Assembly (NCBI GenBank): GCA_002386465.1
Contig: DGIT01000091.1
Location: forward strand, 1,119 to 50,209
Origin: Burkholderiales bacterium UBA4615
GTDB lineage: Bacteria > Pseudomonadota > Gammaproteobacteria > Burkholderiales > Burkholderiaceae_E
Direction of reading: 5' to 3'
DNA: 49,091 nucleotides
The position numbers and the translations under genes were made by a program. Each line of letters begins with the position of its first letter. Within the stretch, counting starts at the first letter, position 1. Below the pieces are notes generated by a model. That model was given only the letters and a program-made list of their open reading frames with translations, made no database searches and was not told the DNA's origin. This document shows positions 34,186 to 42,875 of the stretch, one piece after another.

Positions 34186-35121
34186 TCAGGCGTTGTCCGC
34201 GTAGTCGGTGTCGACTTCGGATTCAGAGGCTGCACGCCCGCGCAGCGCCACTGCGCGCTTGTACAGATCATTGGCGCGTAGCCCGCTGGCCTGTGCGGCC
34301 AGTCGGGCGGCCTGACGCACCGGCAAATCAGCGCACAGTGCACGCAACAAGGCATCCATCGGCACGGCCTCTGTGGTGGGCAGGGCGTCTGCAGAAGGTG
34401 CCGCATCGATGGCGATCACAAATTCTCCGCGTTTGCGATCCGGATCTTGCGCCAACCAGTGAGGCAACGTGCCCGCAGCGGCACGGTGGATTTGCTCAAA
34501 GCGCTTGGTGAGTTCGCGACCGACCACCACCATGCGCTCGGGCTCCAGTGCCTTGGCCAGATCGTCCAGTGTCTCGGCAATGCGGTGCGGCGATTCATAA
34601 AAGACCACCACGTCCTGGCTGCCAGCCAGTTCCTGAAGCCGCTCGCGACGCGCGGCGGCGCGTGCTGGCAGGAAACCTTCGAAGCGAAAGCGCGGTTCCA
34701 GAAACCCTGCGGCTGACAGCAAGGTCACGACCGCAGACGGCCCCGGCACCGGGATCACCGGCAGGCCGGCTGCGTGTACAGCGGCTACGACGCGCGCACC
34801 CGGATCGCTGATGCCCGGCGTGCCTGCGTCACTGATCAACGCAACCGCCTGCCCCGCGCGGATTCGCTCTACAAGCGCCTGTGCCGTACGCGCCTCGTTG
34901 TGCGCGTGGCAGGCGATCAGGGTGGGACGCGCACCGATATGGTCCAGCAACTGGCGCGAGACCCGCGTGTCTTCGGCCCCCAGCGCATCGACCCGCCGTA
35001 AGACATCGGTCGCCCTAAGACTGAGGTCTGAGAGGCGGCCGATCGGCGTGGCCACTACGTATAATCCGGGGCTGAGCGCGTCCGTTTCAGGGCGAACAGA
35101 ATCTTTTTCCAGGGGCGTCAT
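34186..35121 (-). CDS. rsmI: 16S rRNA (cytidine1402-2'-O)-methyltransferase
   Basis: SAM-dependent methyltransferase of 311 residues that modifies C1402 in the ribosomal decoding centre. Tetrapyrrole-methylase-like fold with LYVVATPIGRLSDLSLRA, LGAEDTRVSRQLLDHIG, ISDAGTPGISDPGARVV and VPGPSAVVTLLSAAG, all close to the family consensus. The C-terminal region with VVVGRELTKRFEQIHR is present. The ATG at 35119-35121 is the only plausible start. It shares the CATG at 35119-35122 with the divergent lpoA start. Its end converges with rlpA. Confidence 0.95.
   Translation of the reverse strand: MTPLEKDSVRPETDALSPGLYVVATPIGRLSDLSLRATDVLRRVDALGAEDTRVSRQLLDHIGARPTLIACHAHNEARTAQALVERIRAGQAVALISDAGTPGISDPGARVVAAVHAAGLPVIPVPGPSAVVTLLSAAGFLEPRFRFEGFLPARAAARRERLQELAGSQDVVVFYESPHRIAETLDDLAKALEPERMVVVGRELTKRFEQIHRAAAGTLPHWLAQDPDRKRGEFVIAIDAAPSADALPTTEAVPMDALLRALCADLPVRQAARLAAQASGLRANDLYKRAVALRGRAASESEVDTDYADNA
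35060..35065 (+). promoter_or_regulatory. Candidate -10 element for lpoA inside rsmI
   Basis: A perfect TATAAT lies 54 bases upstream of the lpoA ATG, within the rsmI coding region. No convincing -35 hexamer is visible at 16-18 bases. If used, the lpoA transcript would start antisense to the rsmI 5' end. Confidence 0.4.
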
Positions 35122-36238
35122 GCGATCTCGTCGTTCGGTGCTGAGCGCCATCCTGATGGGCGGACTGGCCGGTCCATTGTCGGCGCTTGCGCAGACACGA
35201 GCAAACAATGAGGCGCCCGTTGTGCGGGCACGCTTTGGCAGCGGACCCACGATTATCGCCGTACTGGTGCCACCCAAGGGCGGCCTGTTTGATCGCGCCA
35301 CTGATTGTCTGCTCGCAGGCATTCGTGCAGCCCATGCTGTCGATGGCACTGAGGTCAGTGTGCAAGCCATCGAAACCCAGGACGAACCCATTGCATTGGG
35401 CGAAACCCTGGCGCGCCTCAAGGAGCAAGGGGTGGCCATGGCCATCGGGCCCATCACCCGTAACGGCGCCAACGGGCTCCTCACCTTGGGTGAGCAGCCA
35501 TTGCCCACGCTCGCATTGAACTTGCCCGAAGGCGATATCCCGCCCGGCTCCCAGGCGGTCTATCTGAATCTCGCCACCGAGTCCGAAGCGCGCCAGGTGG
35601 CTGCGCTGGCGTTTGCGCAGGCCCTGCCCAAAGCGGTCAGCCGGCGTCCGCGGGCGGTCACGCTGGTGGCCGATGCGCGAGTCGCGCTGCGCAGTGCCGT
35701 GGCGTTCAGCGAAGAATGGGTGTCGCTTGGCGGCGAACTGATCGACCCAGTCGAGTTCGAAGGCCCACGCCCCCCGCGTGACCTGCGCGCGCGCTTTGGT
35801 CCCACCGCACCCGATGTGGCGTTCGCAGCCATGACCGCAGAGCAGGCTCGTACGCTGCGCCGGGATCTGGGCAAGGACGTTGCGCTCTGGAGCACGTCTA
35901 TGGCCAGCATCGGCGCCAATCCGCTGACCCGCCTGTCTGAACTCGACGGCATGCGTCTGCTGGAGATGCCCTGGAACGTCCAGCCCGAGCATGTGGCCGT
36001 CAAAGCGCACCGGAAGGCGCCGTCCAGCTACACCATCGAACTGCAGCGTCTGTATGCCATTGGCATCGATGGGTATCGGTCGGCGCGGCAACTGCTGATC
36101 GAGCCCAAGGCGTTTGAATTGGATGGGGTCACCGGCAGCCTGCGCTTCGATCGTTCGCAAGCGGCCCGCATCGATCGCACCTCGGTGCCGGTTGTCTATC
36201 GCGGTGGCAAGGTCATCGCTGACAGCTCGATGGCCTGA
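35120..36238 (+). CDS. lpoA: Penicillin-binding protein activator (LpoA-like)
   Basis: Periplasmic-binding-fold protein of 372 residues corresponding to the C-terminal domain of LpoA, which stimulates PBP1A. A signal peptide covers about residues 1-25 (ending ALAQ). Conserved stretches are IIAVLVPPKGGLFDRATDCL, AIGPITRNGANGLL and GEQPLPTLALN. It has no lipobox Cys and lacks the TPR-rich N-terminal domain of E. coli LpoA, as in other betaproteobacteria. ATG 35120 has AGGGG 6 bases upstream. Order rsmI, lpoA, yraN is conserved across proteobacteria. Confidence 0.9.
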   Translation: MRSRRSVLSAILMGGLAGPLSALAQTRANNEAPVVRARFGSGPTIIAVLVPPKGGLFDRATDCLLAGIRAAHAVDGTEVSVQAIETQDEPIALGETLARLKEQGVAMAIGPITRNGANGLLTLGEQPLPTLALNLPEGDIPPGSQAVYLNLATESEARQVAALAFAQALPKAVSRRPRAVTLVADARVALRSAVAFSEEWVSLGGELIDPVEFEGPRPPRDLRARFGPTAPDVAFAAMTAEQARTLRRDLGKDVALWSTSMASIGANPLTRLSELDGMRLLEMPWNVQPEHVAVKAHRKAPSSYTIELQRLYAIGIDGYRSARQLLIEPKAFELDGVTGSLRFDRSQAARIDRTSVPVVYRGGKVIADSSMA

Positions 36239-36290
36239 CCGCGACCGGCCGCACCTGATCGCATCGCGTCGGTCTCACACCTTTGCAATC

Positions 36291-36650
36291 GTGCCAACCC
36301 CTTTACAGGCACGCGGGTTTGATGCCGAGGCGCGCGCACTGGAGCTCTTGCGTCATCACGGCCTGCTTCCGGTCGATCGCAATGTGCGATTCAAGGCGGG
36401 CGAGATCGACCTCATCATGCGCGATGGCGCAGAATGGGTGTTTGTTGAAGTCAGAGCCCGCGGCCAGGCGCGCTATGGGGGTGCCGCTGCAAGCGTCGGA
36501 TGGCGCAAGCAGCAGCGGGTGGCTCGTGCAGCGCAGCTCTACTTGTTGCGCAGGTTCGGTCAGTCCCCCTGGCCTGCATGCCGATTCGACGTCGTGGCCT
36601 TTGAGGCCGACGAGCCCCGCTGGATTCGCGCCGCGTTCACGCCAGGCTGA
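36291..36650 (+). CDS. yraN: YraN / UPF0102 family protein
   Basis: Small protein of 119 residues with the nuclease-like signature GEIDLIMRDGAEWVFVEVRARG (read in two parts, GEIDLI and VFVEVRARG), where Glu, Asp and Glu resemble the catalytic residues of PD-(D/E)XK enzymes. The flanking RGFDAEARALELLRHHGL is also conserved. The biological role is unclear; links to peptidoglycan and DNA processing have been proposed. The start is GTG 36291, where family similarity begins; the ribosome site is weak. It follows lpoA by 52 bases. Confidence 0.9.
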   Translation: MPTPLQARGFDAEARALELLRHHGLLPVDRNVRFKAGEIDLIMRDGAEWVFVEVRARGQARYGGAAASVGWRKQQRVARAAQLYLLRRFGQSPWPACRFDVVAFEADEPRWIRAAFTPG

Positions 36651-36679
36651 TCGCGCCGTGCGCGGGTCGTTTGCGCCGA

Positions 36680-36685
36680 TATAAT
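36680..36685 (+). promoter_or_regulatory. Candidate -10 element for the dolP-like gene
   Basis: A perfect TATAAT lies 74 bases before the ATG at 36760 in a 109-base gap. The -35 region is weak, and no sigma-E-type motif is seen, although E. coli dolP is sigma-E controlled. Confidence 0.4.
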
Positions 36686-36759
36686 CCGCCCGCACGGCAT
36701 GTCTGCCGCAGCGTCTGTGCTGCTGTCCCTGACGGACGGTCCTTATTCGGAGCGAATGT

Positions 36760-37365
36760 ATGCATCCTCATCGTCGACGCGTCACCACTGCGCTGGTCCT
36801 GGCCCCCATGGCCTTGTCGGGCTGCGCGCCAGTCGTGGCCACGAGCATGGCGGTGGGCAGTTTTGCGGTCATCGATCGCCGGACTCTGGGTACGCAGACC
36901 GATGACACCGAAATTGAATTGCGCGCCTCCGGCCGTCTGCCCGATGCTATCCGGGGCGCGCGAGGGGTGTCGGTCACGAGCTACAACCGCAGTGTGCTGC
37001 TGACCGGACAGGTGCCTGATCCTGCAGCGAAAGCCGATGCGGAGCGCGCCGTGCGCCAGGTCAATGGCGTCAGGAACGTGTTCAACGAGCTGGAGGTGGG
37101 CCCGCGCGTGTCCTTCGCCACCATCGCCAATGACACGCAACTTACCGCGCGTGTGAAGGGAGCGTTCCTTGAGCAAAAGGTCCTCGACACCAATGCGGTG
37201 AAAGTCGTGACTGAAAACGGCGTGGCCTATCTCATGGGGCTGGTCACCCAGCGCGAAGGCCCGGCCTACGCCACCGCAGCCAGCCGTGTGTCAGGTGTGC
37301 GGCGGGTCGTCACGCTGTTCGACTACATCAGCGACGAAGACCTCGCGCGGATTCGCGCACGCTGA
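36760..37365 (+). CDS. dolP: BON-domain outer-membrane lipoprotein (DolP-like)
   Basis: Lipoprotein of 201 residues with lipobox LSGC and acylated C22. It has two BON domains, the first with GVSVTSYNRSVLLTGQVPD and the second with TNAVKVVTENGVAYLMGLV. In E. coli the equivalent (YraP/DolP) binds anionic lipid at the division site and supports outer-membrane integrity and BAM. ATG 36760 is preceded by GGAG; an ATG four bases earlier is out of frame. In the E. coli order diaA stands between yraN and dolP; it is missing here. Confidence 0.9.
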   Translation: MHPHRRRVTTALVLAPMALSGCAPVVATSMAVGSFAVIDRRTLGTQTDDTEIELRASGRLPDAIRGARGVSVTSYNRSVLLTGQVPDPAAKADAERAVRQVNGVRNVFNELEVGPRVSFATIANDTQLTARVKGAFLEQKVLDTNAVKVVTENGVAYLMGLVTQREGPAYATAASRVSGVRRVVTLFDYISDEDLARIRAR

Positions 37366-37401
37366 TCCTCAGCACTTCGCGCGCGGCGGCGCGCGCCAGG
37401 C

Positions 37402-37469
37402 CCCTGCGCGCCGTCGCGCTCGCAGGGCATCCGGCCGTTCAATCGCTGTAATCGCACGCCGGTCGTGCG
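37402..37469. repeat. Two GC-rich hairpins after dolP
   Basis: CCCTGCG (37402-37408) pairs with CGCAGGG (37421-37427), and CGCACG (37453-37458) pairs with CGTGCG (37464-37469). Neither has a U-tract. They lie in the 237-base gap before the M48 peptidase and may mark the dolP 3' end. Confidence 0.35.
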
Positions 37470-37602
37470 TGCGAGCAATGCGTGCGCCTCGTTTCGGCCG
37501 CGCGCAACCGTCAATCGGTCTGCGCATCGGGCGGCTGCCGCCCCTTCATTAGGCTTGCCGCTTGATCAGCCTTGGCGCAGTGTCGCGCCACATCACGTCG
37601 AC

Positions 37603-39558
37603 GTGACCTGGACCCAATTCGTTCGCCAACTCGGCCAGTCCGAGCGTGCCCTGCGCAAGCTGCGCCAGCTGCATGCTCTGGTCAATCTGCTGCGGCTGGT
37701 TGCGTTTGCAGGATTGATCGGCGCGGCAGTGGATTTCGCAGCCGGCCCGACCTTTGGCGGTGTGGTGGCGGGCGCTGCGGTGATCGGCTGGCATGCCTGG
37801 ATGGCCTGGCGGCATCACACGCGGATGCGTCATGACTTGCCGGACGTGGTCCGCAGGCTTGGCGCACAACCTCTGGATACGCTGGGCAACCCGCTTGAGC
37901 GCAGGCTGCAAAATCTGCTGGAGGAACTTGCGCTGGCCGCTCATGTGGGTGTGCCCCGCGGGTTCGTGATGGACCACACCGATGCCATCGATGGGCTGAC
38001 ACTAGGACTGGATCGCAACAACACTGCTGTGGTGGTTACGCGCGGTGCCCTGACCCGACTGACACGTGAAGAACTGCGCGGACTGCTTGCCCACGAGATT
38101 GCGCATGTGGTGAACGGCGATGTCCGCACAGCCACCTACGTGCTGGGCCTGAATCAGGGACTGCGGTGGCTCGCTGCGCACGGCGAGTCCCGGCGCGCGC
38201 AGCCTTGCGCAGGCGTGCTTGACCGCATGCTGGCCCGCGTATGCATCCTGCTGGGTGCGCCGGGCGTGGCGACAGCCCGGCTGATCGAGGCAGGCCTGCC
38301 GGCCGAACGTGACCTGCAGGCCGATGCCCTGGCGGTTGCGCTGATCGGCGATGCGCAGGGATTGGGATGTGCTTTGCGCAAGGTCGGTACGGAACCCATG
38401 ACGCAGGACCCTGCGAACGCCACATCAATGATGCCAATGCCTGCCGACTGGTATGCGCTGGGCATGCTGCGTTTTTCGGCGCCGCGCGGCTGGGCCGATG
38501 GATCTGCAGCCAACGCCCTGCTTACCGATCGTATTCGTGTGTTGAGCGCTGAACAGACCTTGCCGATTGCCACGAACGTGGCAATCGAACCCAGCCTTGT
38601 ATCGGAATCGGTGTCTCAGGAACCTGCCTTGCCGGTTCTGGATCTGATGCGCGCGGTGAGCGGATTGCCGCGCAGTGTCCAGGATGCGGTGGCCCGTCCG
38701 CGTCGGGTTTGGCTGGAAGGTCCCGAGCCAACCCTGATGCCCAGCGACGACCTGTTGCAGGAGCCGGCATCGCCGACCGCCGTGATGCGACTGATGCGTG
38801 CCACGCGTGAGCCTGCTGGCGCTGCCGCGCTGGCGGTTGCGCTGGTGACCGATGCGATGAACGATGAGCGCGCCCCCCTTGCGCAGCCTGCGTGGGGCCA
38901 CGCGTGGCTTGTCGCTGCGCAGCGGCACGGCGCTATTCGTACAGCCCTCGCGGAACTGCCCGAAGCTTCTTTCCAGGCCTTGCGCTGGCCTTTGCTGGAG
39001 CTGGCCTGCGGCCGACTGCGGCCGCTGCCGCTTGCCTCGCGCCAGTCGCTGAGGGTCCTGGTGCGCGAGCAGGCTTTGGGAGGGGGACACTTTGCACCGC
39101 GCGCATGGATTCACTGCGTACTGCTTCAGCGCCGTCTGGGCCTGCTGCCCGCAGAAGCCCGCAGTGCTGCTTTCAGCGAGTCCATGGATGCGCGCAGCGT
39201 GCGTGTGCTGTGCGCCATCCTGGCGCAGGATGCCGGCCTGGGCGAAGTCAAGGCCGATCGCGCTGCCAATGCCGCGATCCGTGATCTCGCCCTGCCCCCG
39301 ATCGGCGGCAGCCCGGGCACCCTGTCACTGGACGCACTGGAGCGTGCTGTCGAGCTGGCCGCCTGCTTGCCGGCGCTTGACCGCGTAACGCTCATCGAGC
39401 ATCTGCAAAGGCTGCTTCCGGTCCATGCGGATGCGCGCTGCGCCGAATTCCTGCGCCTGCTGTGCCTGACGATCGACTGCCCCCAGGTGAGCGCACCGGC
39501 GGACCATCAAGGTGTGTCTCAACGCGTTCCCGTCGTGACAAGCCGGTTTGTCGCCTGA
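37603..39558 (+). CDS. M48-family membrane metallopeptidase with long C-terminal region
   Basis: Integral-membrane zinc peptidase of about 651 residues. One long hydrophobic region (LLRLVAFAGLIGAAVDFA and on) precedes the HEXXH motif LLAHEIAHVVNGD (His-Glu-x-x-His at about 164-168). The usual third zinc ligand, Glu of ExxxD, appears as Asp in ERDLQADALA. About 350 residues after the peptidase core match no domain I recognise. GTG 37603 is chosen; an upstream GTG at 37465 would add 46 Arg/Ala-rich residues that look non-coding and lies inside a hairpin. Probable role in membrane-protein quality control. Confidence 0.85.
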   Translation: MTWTQFVRQLGQSERALRKLRQLHALVNLLRLVAFAGLIGAAVDFAAGPTFGGVVAGAAVIGWHAWMAWRHHTRMRHDLPDVVRRLGAQPLDTLGNPLERRLQNLLEELALAAHVGVPRGFVMDHTDAIDGLTLGLDRNNTAVVVTRGALTRLTREELRGLLAHEIAHVVNGDVRTATYVLGLNQGLRWLAAHGESRRAQPCAGVLDRMLARVCILLGAPGVATARLIEAGLPAERDLQADALAVALIGDAQGLGCALRKVGTEPMTQDPANATSMMPMPADWYALGMLRFSAPRGWADGSAANALLTDRIRVLSAEQTLPIATNVAIEPSLVSESVSQEPALPVLDLMRAVSGLPRSVQDAVARPRRVWLEGPEPTLMPSDDLLQEPASPTAVMRLMRATREPAGAAALAVALVTDAMNDERAPLAQPAWGHAWLVAAQRHGAIRTALAELPEASFQALRWPLLELACGRLRPLPLASRQSLRVLVREQALGGGHFAPRAWIHCVLLQRRLGLLPAEARSAAFSESMDARSVRVLCAILAQDAGLGEVKADRAANAAIRDLALPPIGGSPGTLSLDALERAVELAACLPALDRVTLIEHLQRLLPVHADARCAEFLRLLCLTIDCPQVSAPADHQGVSQRVPVVTSRFVA

Positions 39559-39627
39559 TGCGGGGCTGACTGCGTCCGATCGGTCCTTCGATCAAGCAGG
39601 GCGGCGGCACACCGGTAAGATCGCCCC

Positions 39628-40203
39628 GTGCCCGACTTGCCCATTCCTCCCACTCCTGAGCCGCCCGGCACCACGCGCCGGTCTCTGGCCGTCTGGACGC
39701 TGGCGGCTTTGGGTGCCGGTGCGATCGGCGCTGCAGGCTGGCGGCTGTACCGGGACCAGCCCTTCGCGCCTGGCCCGAAACGGCTGCCGGCACTCGACTA
39801 CCCGATCATCGACGGTCGACGGATCGGCCCGCAGGACCTGGCCGGGCGGGTGACCCTGGTGCAGTTCTGGGCGACGACCTGCGCGGTCTGTGTGGCCGAA
39901 ATGCCCGAGCTGATGGCCTTGCATGCGCGCTATCGCGACCGCGGCTTTGAGCTCCTTGCGATTGCCATGCCTTATGACCGGCCGGATCGGGTCCTGGAAT
40001 TCGCCCGTCGGCGCGCCTTGCCGTTTCCGGTGGCATTGGACCCAATGGGCGCTGCCGTCGCGGCCTGGGGCGGCGTGCAGGGCACGCCCGCAACCTGGCT
40101 GGTGGGTCCGGACGGGCGTATTCGTGCCCACTGGCTGGGTGCGCCCAACCTGTCTGTCGTGAGCGCTCGCATCGAAGTCTTGCTGGCGACCCGCAGCGGC
40201 TGA
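39628..40203 (+). CDS. TlpA/ResA-like thioredoxin-family protein
   Basis: Membrane-anchored periplasmic thioredoxin-fold protein of 191 residues. A TM anchor at about 20-40 is followed by the domain starting RVTLVQFWATTCAVCVAEMPEL, with redox pair C85-C88 (CAVC) and the cis-Pro in VQGTPATWLVGPDGR. The CxxC and the inserted helix resemble TlpA, ResA and DsbE reductants used in cytochrome c or cytochrome oxidase assembly. The start is GTG 39628. No ccm genes are adjacent. It converges with lipA. Confidence 0.92.
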   Translation: MPDLPIPPTPEPPGTTRRSLAVWTLAALGAGAIGAAGWRLYRDQPFAPGPKRLPALDYPIIDGRRIGPQDLAGRVTLVQFWATTCAVCVAEMPELMALHARYRDRGFELLAIAMPYDRPDRVLEFARRRALPFPVALDPMGAAVAAWGGVQGTPATWLVGPDGRIRAHWLGAPNLSVVSARIEVLLATRSG

Positions 40204-40237
40204 ACACCCCCGCCCTGCATCTGCACTCAGCCGCCTG

Positions 40238-41200
40238 TCAGACCACCCCGGCTGCGTGGGCCTGCTGGTCGGCGTGATAGGACGATCGAACCATCGCGCC
40301 TACCGCCGCGTGAGTGAACCCCAGCTCATACGCAAAGGCTTCGAAGCGGGCAAAAACATCCGGGTGGACATACCGACGCACCGGCAGGTGGTGCGCACTG
40401 GGGGCCAGGTACTGGCCGATGGTGATCATGTCGATGTCATGCGCACGCATCTCGCGCATCGTTTGCAGGATCTCGTCGTCGGTTTCGCCCAGCCCCACCA
40501 TCAGCCCCGATTTGGTCGGCACACCCGGCACGCGGGTCTTGAAGTCGGCCAGCAGCTTGAGCGAGTGCGCGTAATCCGACCCCGGTCGGGCTTCACGGTA
40601 CAGGCGCGGTACGGTTTCCAGGTTGTGGTTCATGACGTCGGGCGGCGCCGCCTCCAGGATCGCCAGCGCCCGATCGAGGCGACCCCGGAAGTCGGGCACC
40701 AGGACCTCGATGCGGGTGGCGGGCGAGGCCTCGCGTACTGCACGGATGCAGTCGACGAAGTGCTGGGCACCGCCGTCGCGCAGGTCGTCACGATCGACCG
40801 AGGTGATCACCACGTAAGACAGTTGCAGGGCGGCGATTGTGCGGGCCAGGTTGGCCGGTTCGTTGACATCCAACGGGTCGGGCCGACCGTGGCCGACATC
40901 GCAGAACGGGCAGCGACGGGTGCACTTGTCACCCATGATCATGAAGGTGGCCGTGCCCTTGCCGAAGCACTCGCCAATGTTTGGACAAGACGCCTCCTCG
41001 CAGACCGTGTGTAGTGAGTGCTCGCGTAATATGCGCTTGATGTCGTGAAAGCGGCTGCCGGGCGCGGCGGCCCGCACACGAATCCAGTCGGGCTTGCGCA
41101 GCACTTCAGTGGCCGGTACGACCTTGATCGGAATGCGGGCGGTCTTGCCGGCGCCCTTCTGCTTGACGGTCGGATCGGGGAGGGGGGCGTCTTGAGTCAT
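40238..41200 (-). CDS. lipA: Lipoyl synthase
   Basis: Radical-SAM enzyme of 320 residues that inserts two sulfurs into protein-bound octanoyl chains. The auxiliary [4Fe-4S] cysteines are C67, C72 and C78 in CEEASCPNIGEC, and the radical-SAM CX3CX2C is C93, C97 and C100 in CTRRCPFC. The C-terminal RSSYHAD with the third-cluster Ser is intact. The ATG overlaps the lipB stop by 4 bases (ATGA 41197-41200), so the two are coupled. Confidence 0.97.
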   Translation of the reverse strand: MTQDAPLPDPTVKQKGAGKTARIPIKVVPATEVLRKPDWIRVRAAAPGSRFHDIKRILREHSLHTVCEEASCPNIGECFGKGTATFMIMGDKCTRRCPFCDVGHGRPDPLDVNEPANLARTIAALQLSYVVITSVDRDDLRDGGAQHFVDCIRAVREASPATRIEVLVPDFRGRLDRALAILEAAPPDVMNHNLETVPRLYREARPGSDYAHSLKLLADFKTRVPGVPTKSGLMVGLGETDDEILQTMREMRAHDIDMITIGQYLAPSAHHLPVRRYVHPDVFARFEAFAYELGFTHAAVGAMVRSSYHADQQAHAAGVV

Positions 41201-41832
41201 GCCTGTTCGATATGTTGCGCGAGGTCAGCGCCGAACTGTCGGGCCACCTCGTCGATGCCGGGCGCCATGCCAGCCACTTGCTGGGAAGTCAGATCGGTGA
41301 CGGCCAGCCCAGCATACCCGCAGGGGTTGATCCGGCCAAACGGTTCCAGGTCCATCGCCACGTTCAGGGCGATGCCATGGTAAGTGCTGCCCCGGCTGAC
41401 CTTCAGGCCCAGGGAGGCGATCTTGGCGCCGGGCGTGCCGTCGGCGGCGGGCACGTAGAGCCCCGGCGCACCGGGTTTTCGCACCACCGTCACCCCCCAT
41501 CGGCCGCAGGTGGCAATGGCCGCAGCCTCCAGCCGGCAGACCAGATCGCGCACGCCCAGACGGCGTCGCTGCAGGTCGATCAGGGAGTAGGCGACCACCT
41601 GCCCGGGGCCATGGTAGGTGACCTGCCCACCCCGTTCAGTCTTGATGACGGGGATATTACCGGGAGTGAGCACATGCTCACTTTTTCCGGCCAACCCTTG
41701 GGTGAACACCGGGGGATGCTCGACCAGCCAGATCTCGTCGGGTGAGGTCGGGCTGCGCACAGCGGTGAAGTCGCGCATGGCCTGCAGGGTCGGCAGGTAG
41801 TCTGCGACGCAGAAAGGACGGATGAGGATCAC
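41197..41832 (-). CDS. lipB: Octanoyl-ACP:protein N-octanoyltransferase
   Basis: Moves octanoate from acyl carrier protein onto lipoyl domains, giving LipA its substrate. 211 residues with GGQVTYHGPGQVVAYSLIDL, the catalytic K137 in PGAKIASLGLKV and catalytic C171 in NPCGYAGLAVTDL. The start is GTG 41832, directly before the family start region; the ribosome site is poor. It lies directly upstream of lipA. In many relatives it follows DUF493, but here an opposite-strand arginase-like gene separates them. Confidence 0.95.
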   Translation of the reverse strand: MILIRPFCVADYLPTLQAMRDFTAVRSPTSPDEIWLVEHPPVFTQGLAGKSEHVLTPGNIPVIKTERGGQVTYHGPGQVVAYSLIDLQRRRLGVRDLVCRLEAAAIATCGRWGVTVVRKPGAPGLYVPAADGTPGAKIASLGLKVSRGSTYHGIALNVAMDLEPFGRINPCGYAGLAVTDLTSQQVAGMAPGIDEVARQFGADLAQHIEQA

Positions 41833-41906
41833 AGGGCAACCGGTCTGGACTGGCGCACAATGTGCGATGGTAACCGCCCATTCAGAACCCTCATTCGGGA
41901 GTGGCC

Positions 41907-42875
41907 ATGCGCGATGCGATGCGGCCGGTCGAGCTGATCGGTGCCGTGATCGGGGAAGGGGCGCCCGACCGGCGAACCCGTGCCGGGCCGGGATCGTTGC
42001 GGCAATGGGGCCTGGGCCGACGACTGCTCGAGCGCGGACGTGAAGTGCGCTGGGGCCCGGATGTCGCCTCCGACCTGAGCGCGCTGCCCAGTGGCCCCAT
42101 GACCGTTGTGGCCGAGTTTTCGCAGCGTCTGGCGGCCCGGGTCAGTGCCTCCATTGAAGCGCACCGGCTGCCGGTTGTGATCGGCGGCGACCATTCCTGT
42201 GCGGTGGGCACCTGGAGCGGTGCCGTCGCGGCGCTGCGCCGTCGCCCGCCGCCCACCGACCCTGACGCACTGGACCGCTACCGCAGCGGGCCTCGGCTGG
42301 GTCTGGTCTGGATCGACGCCCATCTGGATGCCCATACGCCCGACACGTCCGAGTCGCAGATGCCGCATGGCATGCCGCTGGCCTCACTCCTGGGTTACGG
42401 TGCCGAGGCGCTCACGGGGGTGGCGCTGCGTGGCGCCAAGCTCAAGCCAGCCGATGTGGTGCTCATCGGTTGTCGCAGCTGGGAATCGGGCGAAGCCGAA
42501 CTGCTGGCCCGGCTGGGGGTGCGGGTGATGGCGAGCGACGAAGTGACGCGCCGCGGGTTTGCGGCCTGCCTGTCCGAGGCGATCGCGCGAGTTCGCGAAG
42601 GTACTGCTGCCTGGGGCCTGAGCTTCGATCTGGACGCACTTGATCCGGCCGATGCGCCGGGCACGGGCACACCTGTGGAGCGTGGCTTGAGACTGGCCGA
42701 AGTGACCGGCGCCCTGCACGGGCTCGCCTGGGACCCTCAGTTGCTGGCCTGCGAGCTGGTGGAATACAACCCCGAACTCGACCGCGACCGCAGCACGGCG
42801 CGTGCGGCTGAAGATCTGATTGGGGCGCTGATCGATCGTCGCAGTGCCGGTGCTGCGCTCAGAGCACGACCTTGA
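41907..42875 (+). CDS. Arginase / ureohydrolase family enzyme
   Basis: Manganese-dependent hydrolase of 322 residues, most likely arginase. All six metal ligands are in place: H96 in GGDHS, D137, H139 and D141 in WIDAHLDAHTP, and D241 and D243 in SFDLDALDPADAPGTG. The C-terminal end-motif EYNPELD matches arginases that keep VEYNP. DAHLDAHTP rather than DAHTDIN is a variant loop seen in some bacterial arginases. Start ATG 41907 has GGGAG 5 bases upstream. The gene lies between DUF493 and lipB on the opposite strand and overlaps the DUF493 end by 17 bases. Arginine to ornithine plus urea is the expected reaction. Confidence 0.88.
   Translation: MRDAMRPVELIGAVIGEGAPDRRTRAGPGSLRQWGLGRRLLERGREVRWGPDVASDLSALPSGPMTVVAEFSQRLAARVSASIEAHRLPVVIGGDHSCAVGTWSGAVAALRRRPPPTDPDALDRYRSGPRLGLVWIDAHLDAHTPDTSESQMPHGMPLASLLGYGAEALTGVALRGAKLKPADVVLIGCRSWESGEAELLARLGVRVMASDEVTRRGFAACLSEAIARVREGTAAWGLSFDLDALDPADAPGTGTPVERGLRLAEVTGALHGLAWDPQLLACELVEYNPELDRDRSTARAAEDLIGALIDRRSAGAALRARP

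Noticed and set aside
37465..37602. Longer N-terminus for the M48 peptidase from GTG 37465.
   Set aside because: The added 46 residues are Arg/Ala-rich with no family similarity, and the GTG lies in a hairpin arm.
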